Source of the DNA: Plicaturopsis crispa FD-325 SS-3
Taxonomy: Eukaryota > Basidiomycota > Agaricomycetes > Amylocorticiales > Amylocorticiaceae
Direction of reading: 5' to 3'
DNA: 64,000 nucleotides
Assembly (NCBI GenBank): GCA_000827205.1
Contig: KN832572.1
Span: 1-64,000 of the forward strand
How positions within the stretch are numbered: the stretch's first letter is position 1; the number at the start of each line of letters is the position of its first letter. Positions 38,064 through 49,599 of this stretch are shown in pieces. Both the position numbers and the translations under genes were made by a program. The notes beneath the pieces were generated by a model. The model had not been told where the DNA came from, searched no databases, and saw only the letters and a program-made list of their open reading frames with translations.

Positions 38064-39500
38064 ATGTTCTCGATGCTGGACGACCATCTAGACCCGCATC
38101 AGGTATGGGTAGACCACGTCCTTAGAAGTAGCCACGGTACGTCACACGTTTTCTCTGTTAAAAACGTAGCTTAAAAAATTCTGGGCAGTGGCTGCAGTAG
38201 CCCTTCTGGTATGGGACATATTGATCACTTTTGACGACGAGGTTAGATATATATGGATGTGAGTATGTTGAGTTCTCTTACTGGGATGTGACGCTAACTA
38301 GACATCGTCTTGCATCCTGATAATAGTGGGGGGAAGTACTCGATACCCACAGTGAAATATCTGTTTCTATTCATTCGCTACTTTGCCGTTTTTGTTCAAA
38401 TGTAAGTCTCATTCTCTGTGTAGCTCTCAGTTGTCTGATGGTCCGTCATCGCAGCGCGCAAATCATATTCCGAAGATTCATCCAGGTGCGATTCGCACAA
38501 CCTTCGCTTGCGCTGTGCCATGCCTGGGAGATATTCGACTTGATGTCCGCAGAGTGTGTACTCGTAGCGGTTGAGATTTTGCTTATGCTTCGCGGTCAGT
38601 GCCTATTACCCATATTGCCATGTCCAGTGCATTTACCACTCTCCTCTGCCAGTATATGCTCTTTTCGAGCGCGACTTGCGTATGGCGTGGTTTCTTCTCC
38701 TGCTCCTGGTGATCGAAATTACGATTATGACGTTCCTCGTCGCGTACACACTCCCGAATATGCACTTCAGCGTCTTTTGCATCTCTACCTCGACCCCGCG
38801 GGACGTCATCTTCTTCTGGTGTGCCCATGTCTTTCTGGTTTTGTTGGTAGGAGCTGACGTGATGCAATCTCAGTTTTGCTTTGGTGTCGACGCAATCCCT
38901 TGTCTGGATTTTTAGCGTGTACAAATACTTCAGTGCTTTGCGTGCGGGGTGGGGGCGCAGTCCCATGATGCGGCTTTTGGTTCAGGACAGCGCTTATACA
39001 TTCGCTGGTCTCATTCGTGCGTGCATCTGCCCCATGTTATTCGACATGGGCTCATATTTCTCATGCCTACCTTGCATTCGCAGTCACCGTCCTCGCATCG
39101 GGCTTGATATACGGCTTAGTCGACCGGTCACTCTTTTCCGGTGGAGCTGGGTACGCCATCTTTCTCTACCAGGTACACTATGGATGGACCTCTTACCAGC
39201 TAACGCAGGTGGCTTTTAACGTTGATGTCCTGTGCAGTAAGTCTGCTCTTCCTCGCTGCGGCGTACGGTACGGTACTCATCCACGCACGCTGACAGGGGT
39301 GCCGGATCATCATCAACATGCACGACCTCGCCGAGCGCTGCGGCAACGCTCCAGATAACGACTCGGAGACCAAGCCAGTCCAGCTCACAACCGTCCTGGG
39401 GATGCTCGGAACCTGCGAGGAGTTTCAAACTGGCACGACTGAGCACACCACGGACACGAGTAGCTTGACCCTCCCCGACGCGGCGCACCTGCACTGCTGA
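38064..39500 (+). CDS. DUF6533-type multi-pass membrane protein (third, diverged copy)
   Basis: Starts MFSMLDDHLDPHQVW at 38064. After the first intron the DUF6533 core VALLVWDILITFDDEVRYIW appears, then KYLFLFIRYFAVFVQI, AECVLVAVEILLMLRVYALF, LVIEITIMTFLVAYTLP, YFSALRAGWGRSPMMRLLVQD and a final CRIINMHDLAERC-like segment. The tail is hydrophilic and ends at 39500. It differs strongly from the tandem pair at 18-22 kb in sequence, C-terminus and strand, so it belongs to another subgroup. Function unknown. Internal borders between 38840 and 39310 are approximate. Confidence 0.68.
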
Positions 39501-39857
39501 CGCATGATACGCCCATGTGTCCCCGCGCACCTTATTGACGGTGGAGAGCACCGTTACGACACTGGGGTCGGCGGTCTTCGCGGGTCAGGGAGAGGGCGTG
39601 GGCACGCATTCCGTCGTCCCTTGCTTTTCGGGGATACATCTTCCCGCGCCTGCTTACAAGCACGACATCATCTTTGCTCCCCATTTTTTTTGTAGCGGGG
39701 ACACTACTCTTACTTCTTCTGTCTCAATATTGTACTCCTCTGCCCTCCTATGCCAGCCGCTTAATTCCACTTGTACAGGAAACCTACATGCATATCCCAC
39801 TTAGTATTATCGAGTACCGAATTCTTACATTCACACTGTACACCGTACACCGTAACG
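39501..39857. other. Short region between convergent genes
   Basis: It separates the stop of the DUF6533 gene (39500) from the stop of the eIF2D gene (39858, minus strand). A T-tract at 39685-39693 lies in it. No feature beyond the two 3' flanks is seen. Confidence 0.4.
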
Positions 39858-42608
39858 TTACCTCTTCTTCCCATCACCCAGGTCCGCCGCCGCAACCCAC
39901 TTTCGCGGGACGCCCTGCGAAGCCAGAAGCTCGGTCACGGCTTTGATCTGCTTCCCCTGTACCAGGACTTCGAGCGCGCTGCCTTTCCCCGCGATCGGGG
40001 ACACTGTGATCGTACGGTTAGCGCGGGTGCATCATGCAGAAGAGATCAAAGGAGGAGATAGCGACGATGCGCGATCATCGTGGAGGCGCGTAAAAGGAGC
40101 CTTTGGGAGGGGGCAGATGTGTGCGCATTGGCAGAAGAGATCAAAGGAGGAGCCAGCGACGACGCGCGATCATCGTCCACACGCGTACTTCGCCTGGCCT
40201 GGAAAAAAAGCCCTTGTGGGGAGGAAGCGCGCCAGTGTGGGCGTCAACAGGGACGCGCAGAAGAGAAGACGAAACAAAGTGGCAGGAACCGCCGACCCAC
40301 TTTCGGGACCGAAACAACTGAATTCAACGCAACAAAGACGCACCAGATGTAGCACTCGCGCAAGCATGTCTGAGCTCTTCTGCAAGGAAGTTGGCCTCCA
40401 GACCAAACGGCTCAAACCCCGCGATGAGGGTGGACGCTTTACGCCCTTGTCGGATTTTGGTGACCACGGATATCGGCTTCAGCGCGCCCTTCCTGTGTAC
40501 GCACAATACGCCGTCAGTTTGCCGTAGTACACCGCGAAAGAAACTTTGCATGGGCACTTACTTAGGTGACGAGGGCTCCTTCGCGTCCACGCGTATCTCG
40601 TGCCACGGCTGCATCCTCTCCAGCAGCTTCGCCAGTATCTCCTCCCTCTTGATAAACTCCAGCGGCGGCTCCGGCTCCGCGCCTGGCTTGGGCTTCGATT
40701 TCGCGACAAGGAACGAGCGCAGGAGGGCGTCGACGTTGACGTATTGCTGCTCTCGTGGGTTCACGAGGTGTTGTGCGGTGATGTACTCGTTTAGGATAGA
40801 TTTGAGCTCGGGGTGCGCGTAGAGCTTGGTGGTCCTGTCGCCACACACCAGTCAGCAATATCAATGAGCAATGAACGCTCGAACGACGGAGTGATACGGA
40901 GCATGGAAAACTCACTCCTTCCCCACGCCGTCAAAAAACGCCACACTCCCCTGCCACGGCTTCCAAAGCTCTGTAACCTCCATCTCGCCCTTCCCTTCCC
41001 GTTCTCTTTCCTTCTCGCGTTTCTCGGCGCGTTCGCGTTTTGTCTCGATGTCTTTTATCGTCACGTAGCCCCGGTGTCCGGCGACCTCCGCATGCTTTGG
41101 GCTTACGCCCACCACGACGAGCCCGTCCGCTTTGGTTTCCTTGAGCTTGAGCAGTCCATCCTTCTCTGTGCTTTTGAGAAAGGCCGAGAGAGACTTGAAT
41201 GCGGAATGTTTGATGTCGATCGGCGTGGAGGAAGCGCTCGGTGGCGGATGATAGGGGCGGGCGGGAAGAATGTATGTGGAGTAGAAGGCCGGGGCAGGGA
41301 GCGGGAGCGCGGAGTGGGGGAGGGCGGAGAGGGTGGTGGAGAGGGCTTGGAGGAGGGAGGTGCGGAGGATGGTGGATACCTCTGCAGTACAATAGGATCT
41401 CTATATGAGAACGAATAGCGGAATACATAAGGATATAAGCAGACCTTGAGGCGATAGCGGAGGGCTCTGTGCTTCTCCACTTAGTACACCATTCGCGGAT
41501 TCACCACTCTCCTCGACCCCACCACCCTCTCCAGGCCCTCTTTCACCCTCCGCGCTAGCTTCCCCGCCATCCACCTGCCCATCATTTACAACCACAACCT
41601 CAGGCACATCCCCGCCCTTCCCCACCTCCCACAAATGGTCCTTCCACGTATGCAGCACCCGTACCGCCTTTCCTTTCCTCCCCTCCCCCTCTATTCCTCC
41701 ACCCTCATCGCCAATTAACTCGCCGCTCGAGACGACCATCCGCCCGACCGCAAGCGGCGGCCCCCTCTTGCCAGGCCCCGCGTACTGCGTGATGCTGACG
41801 AGACGCCCCGGGGAGAGGTCGGGTGCGCATTCGACGACTAGCTTATGTAGTTCGCGAGGGATGTGCGTTAGTATATGTAGTTCGCGAGTATCCGTGCGTT
41901 AGTGTTAGTGTTAATCAGCGGCTCGTAGGAGAATACGGTACAAAACGCACCGCCGGGTATCATCAAATCGGCGCCGCCCACGAGGACGGGTATCACCGCG
42001 GAGGGGGTGGACAGGAAGGGGAGGAGTGTGGGGCGTTTCCAGAGCGTGTATACTGCATGCATCGGTAACAAAATTCATGCATGCATATATATCATCGGTG
42101 AATCAGGATACGGCACGCGCGCTGGGGGCAAAGGATGGGGATGGGGGAAGGGAGGGAAGGTACGCACCGGTAGGAATGAGATCCTCCGCCTCCTTCCCGA
42201 TGCCGAGCGTGAACCAGAGGGGGTCGCCGTCCGGCGAGAGGTACGCGACCTGCGCGTATTAGTATCACACACATCAGCCCGTGTTCAGCGCTCAGCCTTC
42301 CCCTTCCCCTTCCGCCGCATTTACGCGTCGGACGTATGGATGGATAGATGGAAGGATGGTGCTCACCCCAGGCTCATCAAGATGCGTACTAAACTTCACC
42401 GCCAGCAGCCCGTCGGGGACGAGCGCATCGCCCTCCTCCGCCGGGATCGCGAATGTCTGCAGCGCGCGCTGCTTCAGCTTGCGGCGGTCGGAGCTGCGTA
42501 GTGGGGCTTTAACGGTGGGCGTTAGAATGGGTGATGGGTAATGGGAGGAAGGGAGATGAGGGGGTACGGACCTGATGTTTTGAGGTGTGCGAGCGGTTTC
42601 TTGAACAT
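39858..42608 (-). CDS. TMA64: Translation factor eIF2D (Tma64/ligatin)
   Basis: Starts MFKKPLAHLKTS at 42608 and ends ...VAADLGDGKKR at 39858. The N-terminal MCT1/PUA-like module is seen in KLKQRALQTFAIP, GDPLWFTLGIGKEAEDLIPT, YTLWKRPTLLPFLST and VLVGGADLMIPG. The middle has STKLYAHPELKSILNEYI (SWIB/MDM2-like region) and DALLRSFLVAKSKPKPG. The C-terminal SUI1 domain reads PISVVTKIRQGRKASTLIAG, FEPFGLEANFLAEELRHACA, VSPIAGKGSALEVLVQGKQI and VTELLASQGVPRKWV. eIF2D releases tRNA and mRNA from recycled 40S subunits and can deliver initiator tRNA without GTP. The last intron (40004-40343) is unusually long at 340 nt and holds a direct duplication. Confidence 0.93.
40037..40180. repeat. Direct duplication inside the last eIF2D intron
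   Basis: A block of about 46 bp beginning gcagaagagatcaaaggagg occurs at 40037-40082 and again at 40133-40178 with three or so differences, a period of about 96 bp. A third partial copy (cgcagaagagaagacg) follows near 40257. It lies wholly in intron sequence. Confidence 0.7.
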
Positions 42609-43113
42609 GGTATACTTACAATATGGTACAAAATGAAGTGTGTAATTGAAGACGAGCGGCGCTGCGAATTGCGAAAGCAGAGGGGGAGAGAGGGGCTATT
42701 TATCTATATGTGGTTTCGTAGTACGTCGGACTCGCCTTCTCGGGACATCCGCAATCGTATCGGGCGCCTTTGTTAGTTGTATCTGCCTCTATGTTCTCAA
42801 CCCATTTCCGCATACTTAAACCATCCCCGCCCACCGAAACCATGCCACACCCTGACAGCAGGAATACGTACGCGACATATGACGCAACGGATCCGGACTA
42901 GCGCTTCAGAATCAAAAGGCGAAGCAGACGCGAAAGGGCTCTTGCTCCACAATCACTGCCGCACGCACTATTTAAAGGTCTACGCACTGCACTTACCGAC
43001 CGCTTTACCATTACCATCACCACTACCACCCCCCACCCCACCCATTTAACCCCCACCCTACCCTATTTCAACCCATTTCAACCCCCACAATCCACAAAAG
43101 CCAGTCATCTAGG
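42609..43113. promoter_or_regulatory. Divergent promoter region of eIF2D and the SMP-domain gene
   Basis: The two ATGs face away from each other across 505 bp. On the plus strand a TATTTAAA element lies at 42969-42976, about 140 bp before the SMP gene, followed by a C-rich leader at 43010-43095. Confidence 0.5.
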
Positions 43114-43974
43114 ATGTCTACTACGACCCTCATTGACACGCGTACCGAGGCCTCGCCCGAGCTTGCTCCCGCAGCGGAGGCCCCGCAGAAACCCGACGTG
43201 GAAGAGAGCGCAAGCACGCTAAATCGTGAAGCCGCTGTCGAAGATGCGTCCGCGGCGCAAAAGGACGCGGAGAAGATCTCGTGCGTTGTTTGTCCTCTCC
43301 CCGTGCAGATGCATACATACGTACTGATACTGATACACGCGTTCAGGAGCGCGAAACCGAAGACGATTGATCTCTCCACTGTGAACGCGGCTGCCGCGCG
43401 CACGCTGATGTCTGTCGAACACAAGGTATGTGCCTCCGCCTTGATGAAATGCTAACACTAACGCTCGATTGGAACGCAGGCACTAAACTACCGCCCACCG
43501 CCGGGCTCGCTCGCCGCCAACGCCCAAGCCGCCGCCGCCCAACACCCCGACGGCGCCGAGGGCGCCCCACCCCCACCCACCCCCGGCACGCTCAAAACCG
43601 CCGCCCTCCTCGACGCCGAGCGCATCGAAGCCGCCCGCCGCGCCCTCTCCAATGCTAATGGGGAATTGGGGGTGGACATCAGCGGCGTGGGCGAGGCGGA
43701 GGCGCGCAAACTGATGTCTGCCGCGCACAAGACGCTGGGATTCAGGCCGCCGCCGGGGTCGCTGGCGGCGGAGGCGCAGCGGGTGGCGGCAAAGCAACCG
43801 GGGGGCGGAAAGGTGAAGCCGGATGTGCAGGTGTTGACGGAGGCGGCGAAGAGGGATGCGGTGAAGATTGCCAGTGAGAGGAATGGGAATGGGGGGTCGC
43901 CGGTTGCGGGGGAGAGGAATTCGAAGTCGCCGGTGGGGAGCGAGAGGAAGGCTGGGTCTCCTGTGGCGGCGTGA
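43114..43974 (+). CDS. SMP-domain (seed maturation protein / LEA-like) protein
   Basis: Three exons (43114-43280, 43347-43425, 43480-43974) give 246 aa. Two copies of one motif are seen: ARTLMSVEHKALNYRPPPGS LAANAQ and ARKLMSAAHKTLGFRPPPGS LAAEAQ, about residues 72-100 and 160-190, each followed by an Ala-rich helix-like stretch. The rest is acidic or Ala/Glu/Lys-rich and predicted to be disordered, ending in RNSKSPVGSERKAGSPVAA. This resembles SMP domains of plant LEA proteins, which also occur singly in fungi and are linked to desiccation and heat tolerance. A stabilising role in spores or under stress is inference. No signal peptide is present. Confidence 0.7.
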
Positions 43975-44603
43975 GGCGGGGACGGCGCTGGAGCTGTTGT
44001 CGAGCCCCGTCATGATACAACATAACATCAATGTACAATAATGATACCCCACATTTTCATCTCGGTAATCCTTAGACGTGTAAGGTCAAACCACAGTACT
44101 GTCGGGATTCGGGCGGAGAAGCGCCCAGACTGAGATGCGCCCGTCAACCGACTCAACGTCTCTTGTCCTCTCCCCATCTGCTCAAGTTTGTTCGTCTACA
44201 ACTTTTTCGACCCGCCCACCATCCCACTGCAGCACTAGCATTAGGTTTGGTTAGTCTCATTTCAACGTTTCTGTACGTTTTGCGGGACTTTCTTTGACCG
44301 AACGCTCGGACGTCTGGTTCTCGATTTCTTGTAGCTTTCGGATCTCTTCCTGCTACAGGAAGAAGGAGCTGGTTATTAAGGTCCCCACTGGACACTCCAG
44401 AGTGCGTACTACACATACGGACGTAAGTATGTGCTACTGCCTATACCTGAGTCGTGTCGCTCTGAGCAGCCATCCTTCGAAATATACAGGTGTTGGTCGG
44501 CTTTGCGCCACTTGCGAAATTCCGAGGACCGAGGTACGATTATTTCGGGTCTGAAGCAGACGCTTCCCAACCAACCCTCGATACTTGGATTAACAAAGTG
44601 TTA
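43975..44603. other. Intergenic region before the kelch gene
   Basis: About 630 bp with no supported exon. The frame of the kelch gene stays open upstream to 44490, so a more distant start is possible. Confidence 0.4.
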
Positions 44604-46457
44604 ATGTCTGATTATCAGCAGGATCGTAGATCCGTTTGTTCTCAGTCTGTACAGACACCCGTTACCAGGAAGCCTGCCACCTCCTCTGCAAGCGGACTTT
44701 CGAAACACACCGAGTACCCATTCACTTTCGACTCGGCGACGACGATGGCCAGTACTGCACGACTGACGCCGCTGAGCGATGTGCCCGAAGAGAGCACCGC
44801 GTCCTTTGGGTCGCGCTCCGCCAGCCCGATCACCCGCTCGCCTTACATCCACCACGCTGGCTCCCCCTCCTCCTCCACGATCAGCTCCTCCGCTTCCCTC
44901 ACTACAACAACAGGTGCCAGCGCCACAACACCCACCACGCGCCAACCATCTGGCCCCCGCAAACCCTCCGGCCTCCGCGATCGGCCACCGAGTACACGCG
45001 CCACCTCCACCAACGGCGACTCGTCCTCCCCGTCCTCATCCACTCGCCGTGCAACAGGTAGTCCAAGCAACGCCAACACTGCGCAAGGAGGAGCGCCGCC
45101 GCTGCAGCAGCGCATCCGGACGAACCCACACATGCCGCACGCGAAGGACGTCGAGATCGCGCCCGCGACGGTGATGTACTGGAGCCGCGCGCCCGTCCAC
45201 GGCGCCCTCCCCATGCGCAGCATGCGCGCCCACAGCGTCACGCTCGTCGACAACGTCGCGTGGCTGTTTGGCGGGTGCGATGATAAGGGCTGTTGGAAGG
45301 ATGTTTATTGTTTTGATATCGGTGCGTCTCCTCCCTTTCACATGAACCGTAAATGCGAGCGCGATCGTTCATCTACTACTTTTCTACACAACCCAACACG
45401 AAAATCAATGCTAACACCCCCCTAGACACGATGTACTGGACCCACCCGGACACCTACGGCCACATCCCGCCCCCCTGCCGCGCACACACCGCCACCCTCG
45501 TCGACCGCCGCCTCGTCGTCTTCGGCGGCGGTCAGGGCCCCGTCTACTACGACACCACCTACGTCCTCGACACCGTAACGCGCACCTGGACGCAAATCCA
45601 CCTCCCGCGCAATACGGGGTCTAATGCTTTTGTTCATCCGTCGCCGCGCCGCGCACACACGGCGGTGCTGTACAAGGGCAAGATATGGATATTCGGCGGC
45701 GGGAACGGCATGACCGCGCTCAACGATACCTGGACGCTCGATGTCAGCGGCGTCGGCCGGGCGCGCGGGAGGGATGACGTGGGTAAAGAGGCAGATGGGA
45801 CGGCGATGGGGATGCGGTGGGAGATGATCGAGACGCGCGGGCGGAAGCCGCTGCCGAGGGGGTACCACACTGCGAACCTCGTGGGGAACATTATGGTCGT
45901 TGTGGGCGGGAGCGATGGGAAGGAGTGTTTTGGGGATGTTTGGTGTTTGAATCTCGGTGCGTCGTTGCGCGGGCTTTTGCCGTCTTCAATTGCTAAATAC
46001 ATCTTACATTTGAATAGATACTCGACAGTGGAGCCAGATAACACCCGCGATCACGCACCGCAGGCTGTCGCACACCGCGACCCAGGTCGGCTCGTACCTC
46101 TTCGTCATGGGCGGGCACGACGGCAGCACGTACACCAACGAGCTCCTCCTCTTCAACCTCGGTGTGTCCTCTCTCCCTCTCCCTCTGTTTCTCCCCCATC
46201 TCCGTCTCCCCTTCTCCTCATTTGCGCGTCGTTTTAATGACGCCACGCACACAGCAGTATCCCTCGAATACGAGCCGCGCCCCGTGCTCGGGCGCCTCCC
46301 CTCCCCGCGCGGCTACCACGTCGCGCTCCTCGCGGACAACCGGCTGTTCGTGTTCGGCGGGTTCAACGGGCACGATGTGTACGACGACGTGCATGTGCTC
46401 GATTTGGCCGCGGCGGCGTATTTGCCGCAGGTGACGAGTTTTGTTATTGATATCTAG
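44604..46457 (+). CDS. Kelch-repeat beta-propeller protein
   Basis: Four exons (44604-45321, 45426-45956, 46018-46161, 46255-46457) give 531 aa. The first 180 residues are Ser/Thr/Pro-rich and probably disordered. Then at least five kelch blades follow: MRAHSVTLVDNVAWLFGGCD, CRAHTATLVDRRLVVFGGGQ, RRAHTAVLYKGKIWIFGGGN, RGYHTANLVGNIMVVVGGSD, LSHTATQVGSYLFVMGGHDG and RGYHVALLADNRLFVFGGFN. Introns fall at blade ends, each after a Leu-Gly-like position, a sign of repeat-by-exon evolution. Such proteins are scaffolds, for example in polarity or ubiquitin ligases; the partner is unknown. The start at 44604 (MSDYQQDRRS) was chosen over the inner Met at 44745 because the frame is open and has coding-like composition. 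Confidence 0.82.
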
Positions 46458-46484
46458 GAGCTTCGAGGTTGACGTTGTGGTGGG

Positions 46485-46630
46485 GGATCAATGTCTCGCT
46501 TGTAGTTGCTGCCTTTTCTTCCCTTGCTATGTTCCCTACATGCGCGGGTTGGGTTGGGGATTTCTTTGCATACGATGATATATTTACAGTCGCGGTTGTA
46601 CTCGCCATCACCATCTATCTTGTGTTTCAC
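46485..46630. repeat. Left copy of direct repeat flanking the F-box-like gene
   Basis: Sequence from 'gggatcaatgtctcgc' through 'gatttctttgcatacgatga' and 'tatatttacagtcgcggt' recurs in the same orientation at 47838-48000. It starts just after the kelch stop and contains the promoter of the following gene. Confidence 0.65.
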
Positions 46631-46656
46631 CGCGTCCAAACTAGCGGCATTCGAAC

Positions 46657-47616
46657 ATGCATGCCCACGAGCGAAATTCAGATGAGCAGTCAATGGATTC
46701 GTTGCCGGACCACGACATAGAGCTCACAGTTGTCTCTCTACTGCCAACCGAGCTGATACTCAAGATCCTCGACATCGCCGCCGCCTCGTCGAGGTCAACA
46801 GCGCTCGCACTATGCACGGTCTCTTCCTGGACACACCCATTTGCGCGCCGCTACCTCCTCGACACCGTGACCCTCTCGACGGAACGCGCAGCGGAGGCCT
46901 TCCAGTCCATGCTCCTCCATCCGGGGCCGCACATGGCGGCGGTGCGCCACCTGTGGGTATCGCCGGACATGGACATGGGTTGCGTAGTCGCCCAGCTCCC
47001 CAACCTCGCGCACCTCGCTATCAACGCAGCGACCCTGAGCCGTACTCTTTCGCATTTGCGTTTGGCAGACGCCGTGTCGTCCGCGGCGGCGAGGAGGACC
47101 TGTGACCTCTGCCTGACGTTGATCCCTTCCTCGGTCGTTGAGCATTACTTCGATTCTATGCCCCGCTTCCCTCTCGCCGAGTCCTACAATGAACGCTCTC
47201 CTTTCCTCCGCAGCGTCACCCACCTGTCGCTCACGTTCCCTACCTACAATCCGCTGCTGGGCATACTACTCCGACGTGCGGTCGGGTTTGCCCACATGTT
47301 CCACCGGCTCACGCACTTGGCGATCCGCGTGCCGCAAGAGCTGCAGCACGACGAGATGGTATTGTTTTGTAGGCGCACACTGGCGTACAGGCCCTCCACG
47401 CTTCAGGTTCTCATAATAGTGGTGAGCGCGTCGGTGCGATCGAAGCATACGCCCGCAGATCTCGCGTTTTTGGACTCGTTGTCGCAGCGGCCTCCTCGCG
47501 TCTATGTCGTGGACGGTCCCGTGGGCGACACGGAGGAGACTTGGTTGGAGGAAGTCCGTGGAGTGGATAGCATTTGGGACAGGGCCATACGGGAATACGC
47601 GAACGCCGCGCCGTAG
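46657..47616 (+). CDS. Single-exon F-box-like protein
   Basis: 319 aa without introns. A degenerate F-box lies at about residues 28-60 (LLPTELILKILDIAAASS...ALALCTVSSWTHPFARRYLL), followed by leucine-rich sequence typical of basidiomycete F-box proteins (LPNLAHLAINAATLSRTLSH, RSVTHLSLTFPTYNP, HRLTHLAIRVPQEL). Its expected role is substrate binding for an SCF ubiquitin ligase; the target is unknown. Lack of introns sets it apart from the seven-exon F-box gene at 16.2 kb and most genes here. It is bracketed by direct repeats of about 150 bp. A shorter start at the inner Met (residue 13) is possible. Confidence 0.72.
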   Translation: MHAHERNSDEQSMDSLPDHDIELTVVSLLPTELILKILDIAAASSRSTALALCTVSSWTHPFARRYLLDTVTLSTERAAEAFQSMLLHPGPHMAAVRHLWVSPDMDMGCVVAQLPNLAHLAINAATLSRTLSHLRLADAVSSAAARRTCDLCLTLIPSSVVEHYFDSMPRFPLAESYNERSPFLRSVTHLSLTFPTYNPLLGILLRRAVGFAHMFHRLTHLAIRVPQELQHDEMVLFCRRTLAYRPSTLQVLIIVVSASVRSKHTPADLAFLDSLSQRPPRVYVVDGPVGDTEETWLEEVRGVDSIWDRAIREYANAAP

Positions 47617-48341
47617 TTCTCGTCTGCCCATCCAATGCCACCACCACGAATTTGTCTAAAACCTCAATACGCTGGCGTACACTCTCCAACTCCCTTTCCG
47701 GCGCATAGGACACCTCGCCGACATTGTGCAGTGTTGAAAGCTAAGCAGCGACGACTCGTACCACCCAGCACGGACTCGAATTCGGCGGATGGTGCGATTT
47801 TCACTTTCGAGTTGTTGGGGATTGGGTGGGTGCGCGGGATCAATGTCTAAGTTATATCTGCTGTCCCTTCTTCCCCTCCCTATTCCCCCAGGACGATAAG
47901 TGGTTGGGTCGGATAGGGAGCATTGGGATTTCTTTGCATACGATGATATATTTACGGTCGCGGTCACTTGTACTTGCCACCACGATCTATATGTGTCTGG
48001 CCGCCAGATGGTCTGCTTAAGTTCGCTGGGAAAACAGGCTGCCGGGCGTACAGGCTGCTACATCGACGCACCATTGCTCGCACGAGGGTACACACCGCGG
48101 GGAGATGGTGCACCAAAAATAGCCCCTGTAAGCGATCTCCATAGCCCAGATTTATAGACCTGTTATCTTCCTGCTCCCAACGTCCTCAACCGCAGCGCTC
48201 CAGTTGCCCCTCAACGTTACTTAACTCGTGGTCTGTGAAACAAAAATCGCGTAGGATTCAAACTGACCTTTTGTTACAACACAGTACATCTGCCCCGCGC
48301 ACATTTTTATCCAAATATTTATTATAACTGCTCGCACGGCC
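47617..48341. other. Intergenic region holding the right direct-repeat copy
   Basis: 47838-48000 repeats 46485-46630 (gggatcaatgtcta..., gatttctttgcatacgatga, tatatttacggtcgcggt). The rest has no recognised gene. The last 100 bp precede the hydrolase gene. Confidence 0.55.
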
Positions 48342-49401
48342 ATGTCGCCGACGCACGTCTCGAAAGAAACCCTCCCCATCGCGGGCCTCCTCGTGAACGT
48401 CTTCGGCCTCAAGGAGCTCCGCGCCCACAAGCCGCCGATTACCGTGCTGTTCCACCTGCACGGCCGCGGCGGGTCCGCGCTGCGCGAACAGACGCTGTGT
48501 AGGACGCTGTATGCGGGGATCGTGTCGCGCCGGGATGGTGAAAGGGAAGGAGGGGAAGAAGGGCGCGATTTGCTGGTGGTGTCGTTCGACCAAAGGAACC
48601 ACGGTACGCGCGTGGTCGCGGAGGGCGCGAACATGTCGTGGAAGGAAGGCAACGAGCGGCATGCGCAGGATATGTATGGGATGTACACGTTCGTCCCCCC
48701 TTCGCTCGCTCGCTTAACACGAGACTAGGCTAATGGGCTGATGTGTGTGTGTTTGCGCGTTTGCAGGGGGACGGCGTCGGACGTATCGTGGCTGATCGAC
48801 TTTCTGCCGACGTATCTATTCCCGAACGACGAGCGGGAGATCGTGGAGTGGACGCTGACGGGGAAGAGCCTCGGCGGGCACGCCGCATGGATCGTGCTCA
48901 AAGACGGTGCGTATCATCCGTCCTATTCCTACGCATCCGTTCGTAGTGACGAGACGAGACGACTCACGAGCTGCAGAGCCCCGCGTCCGCACCGCAGTCT
49001 CCTTCATCGGCTGCCCGGACTTCCTCAAGCTCCTCGCCACGCGCGCGAAAAACTCCTCCCGTACCCTCTCCCCACCAACCCTCCCATCCACCCTGCGCGC
49101 TCTCATCTTGCGGCGCGACCCCGCTTCCACCCCCTACACCTCCCCCGACACCGCACTCAACCCGTTCATAGGGAAGCGCGTGCTGGTGTGCTCGGGCGCG
49201 GACGATAAATTGGTGCGGTGGGAGTACTCGCGGGAGTTCGTGGAGGGTCTGAATGTGGGTGAAGGGGAAGAGGGGGGCGGGGCGAAGAGGGTGGTGCTGC
49301 AGGAGGGCGTGGGGCATGCGGTGACGGAGGAGATGCTCGCGGAGGCGGCGGGGTGGATATATGAGTATGCTGTGAAGGCGAGCGTTGGGGCGCGCATGTA
49401 A
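48342..49401 (+). CDS. Alpha/beta-hydrolase of unknown substrate
   Basis: Three exons (48342-48688, 48767-48906, 48977-49401) splice to 303 aa. The oxyanion loop HLHGRGGS, the conserved DQRNHG, the nucleophile elbow TGKSLGGHAAW (Ser), the acid in CSGADDKLV and the base in GVGHAVTEEM complete a Ser-Asp-His triad in the proper order. There is no signal peptide, so a cytosolic esterase- or peptidase-like enzyme is likely. Similar fungal proteins are annotated only as alpha/beta hydrolases. Exon phases match and nothing suggests decay. Confidence 0.85.
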
Positions 49402-49599
49402 GGGTGTTCGAGACTTCGAGTATAGCGTAGAACGAAGATGTAAAATTATGAATGTATTGAAAGTGTATGCATGACAAGAATTCGACGAATAGTAGTGCAC
49501 TGTAAAAGTATACAAAAGCAACATCCATATGCGCGGGTTTATGCGTGTGAGGTGTGCGGGCGGGCCTGCGTATACCACCAACGCGAGAAGGAAGAAAAC
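49402..49599. other. 3' flank of the hydrolase gene
   Basis: AT-rich sequence at 49430-49520 probably carries the poly(A) site. No other feature is seen. Confidence 0.35.

Noticed and set aside
40391-41428. Plus- and minus-strand frames inside the eIF2D gene
   Set aside because: They are shadow frames of eIF2D exons, which explain the sequence fully through the SUI1 and linker regions.
44779-45341. Antisense and +1 frames over the kelch gene's N-terminal part
   Set aside because: The kelch reading frame has clear blades and spliced phases; the others are composition effects.
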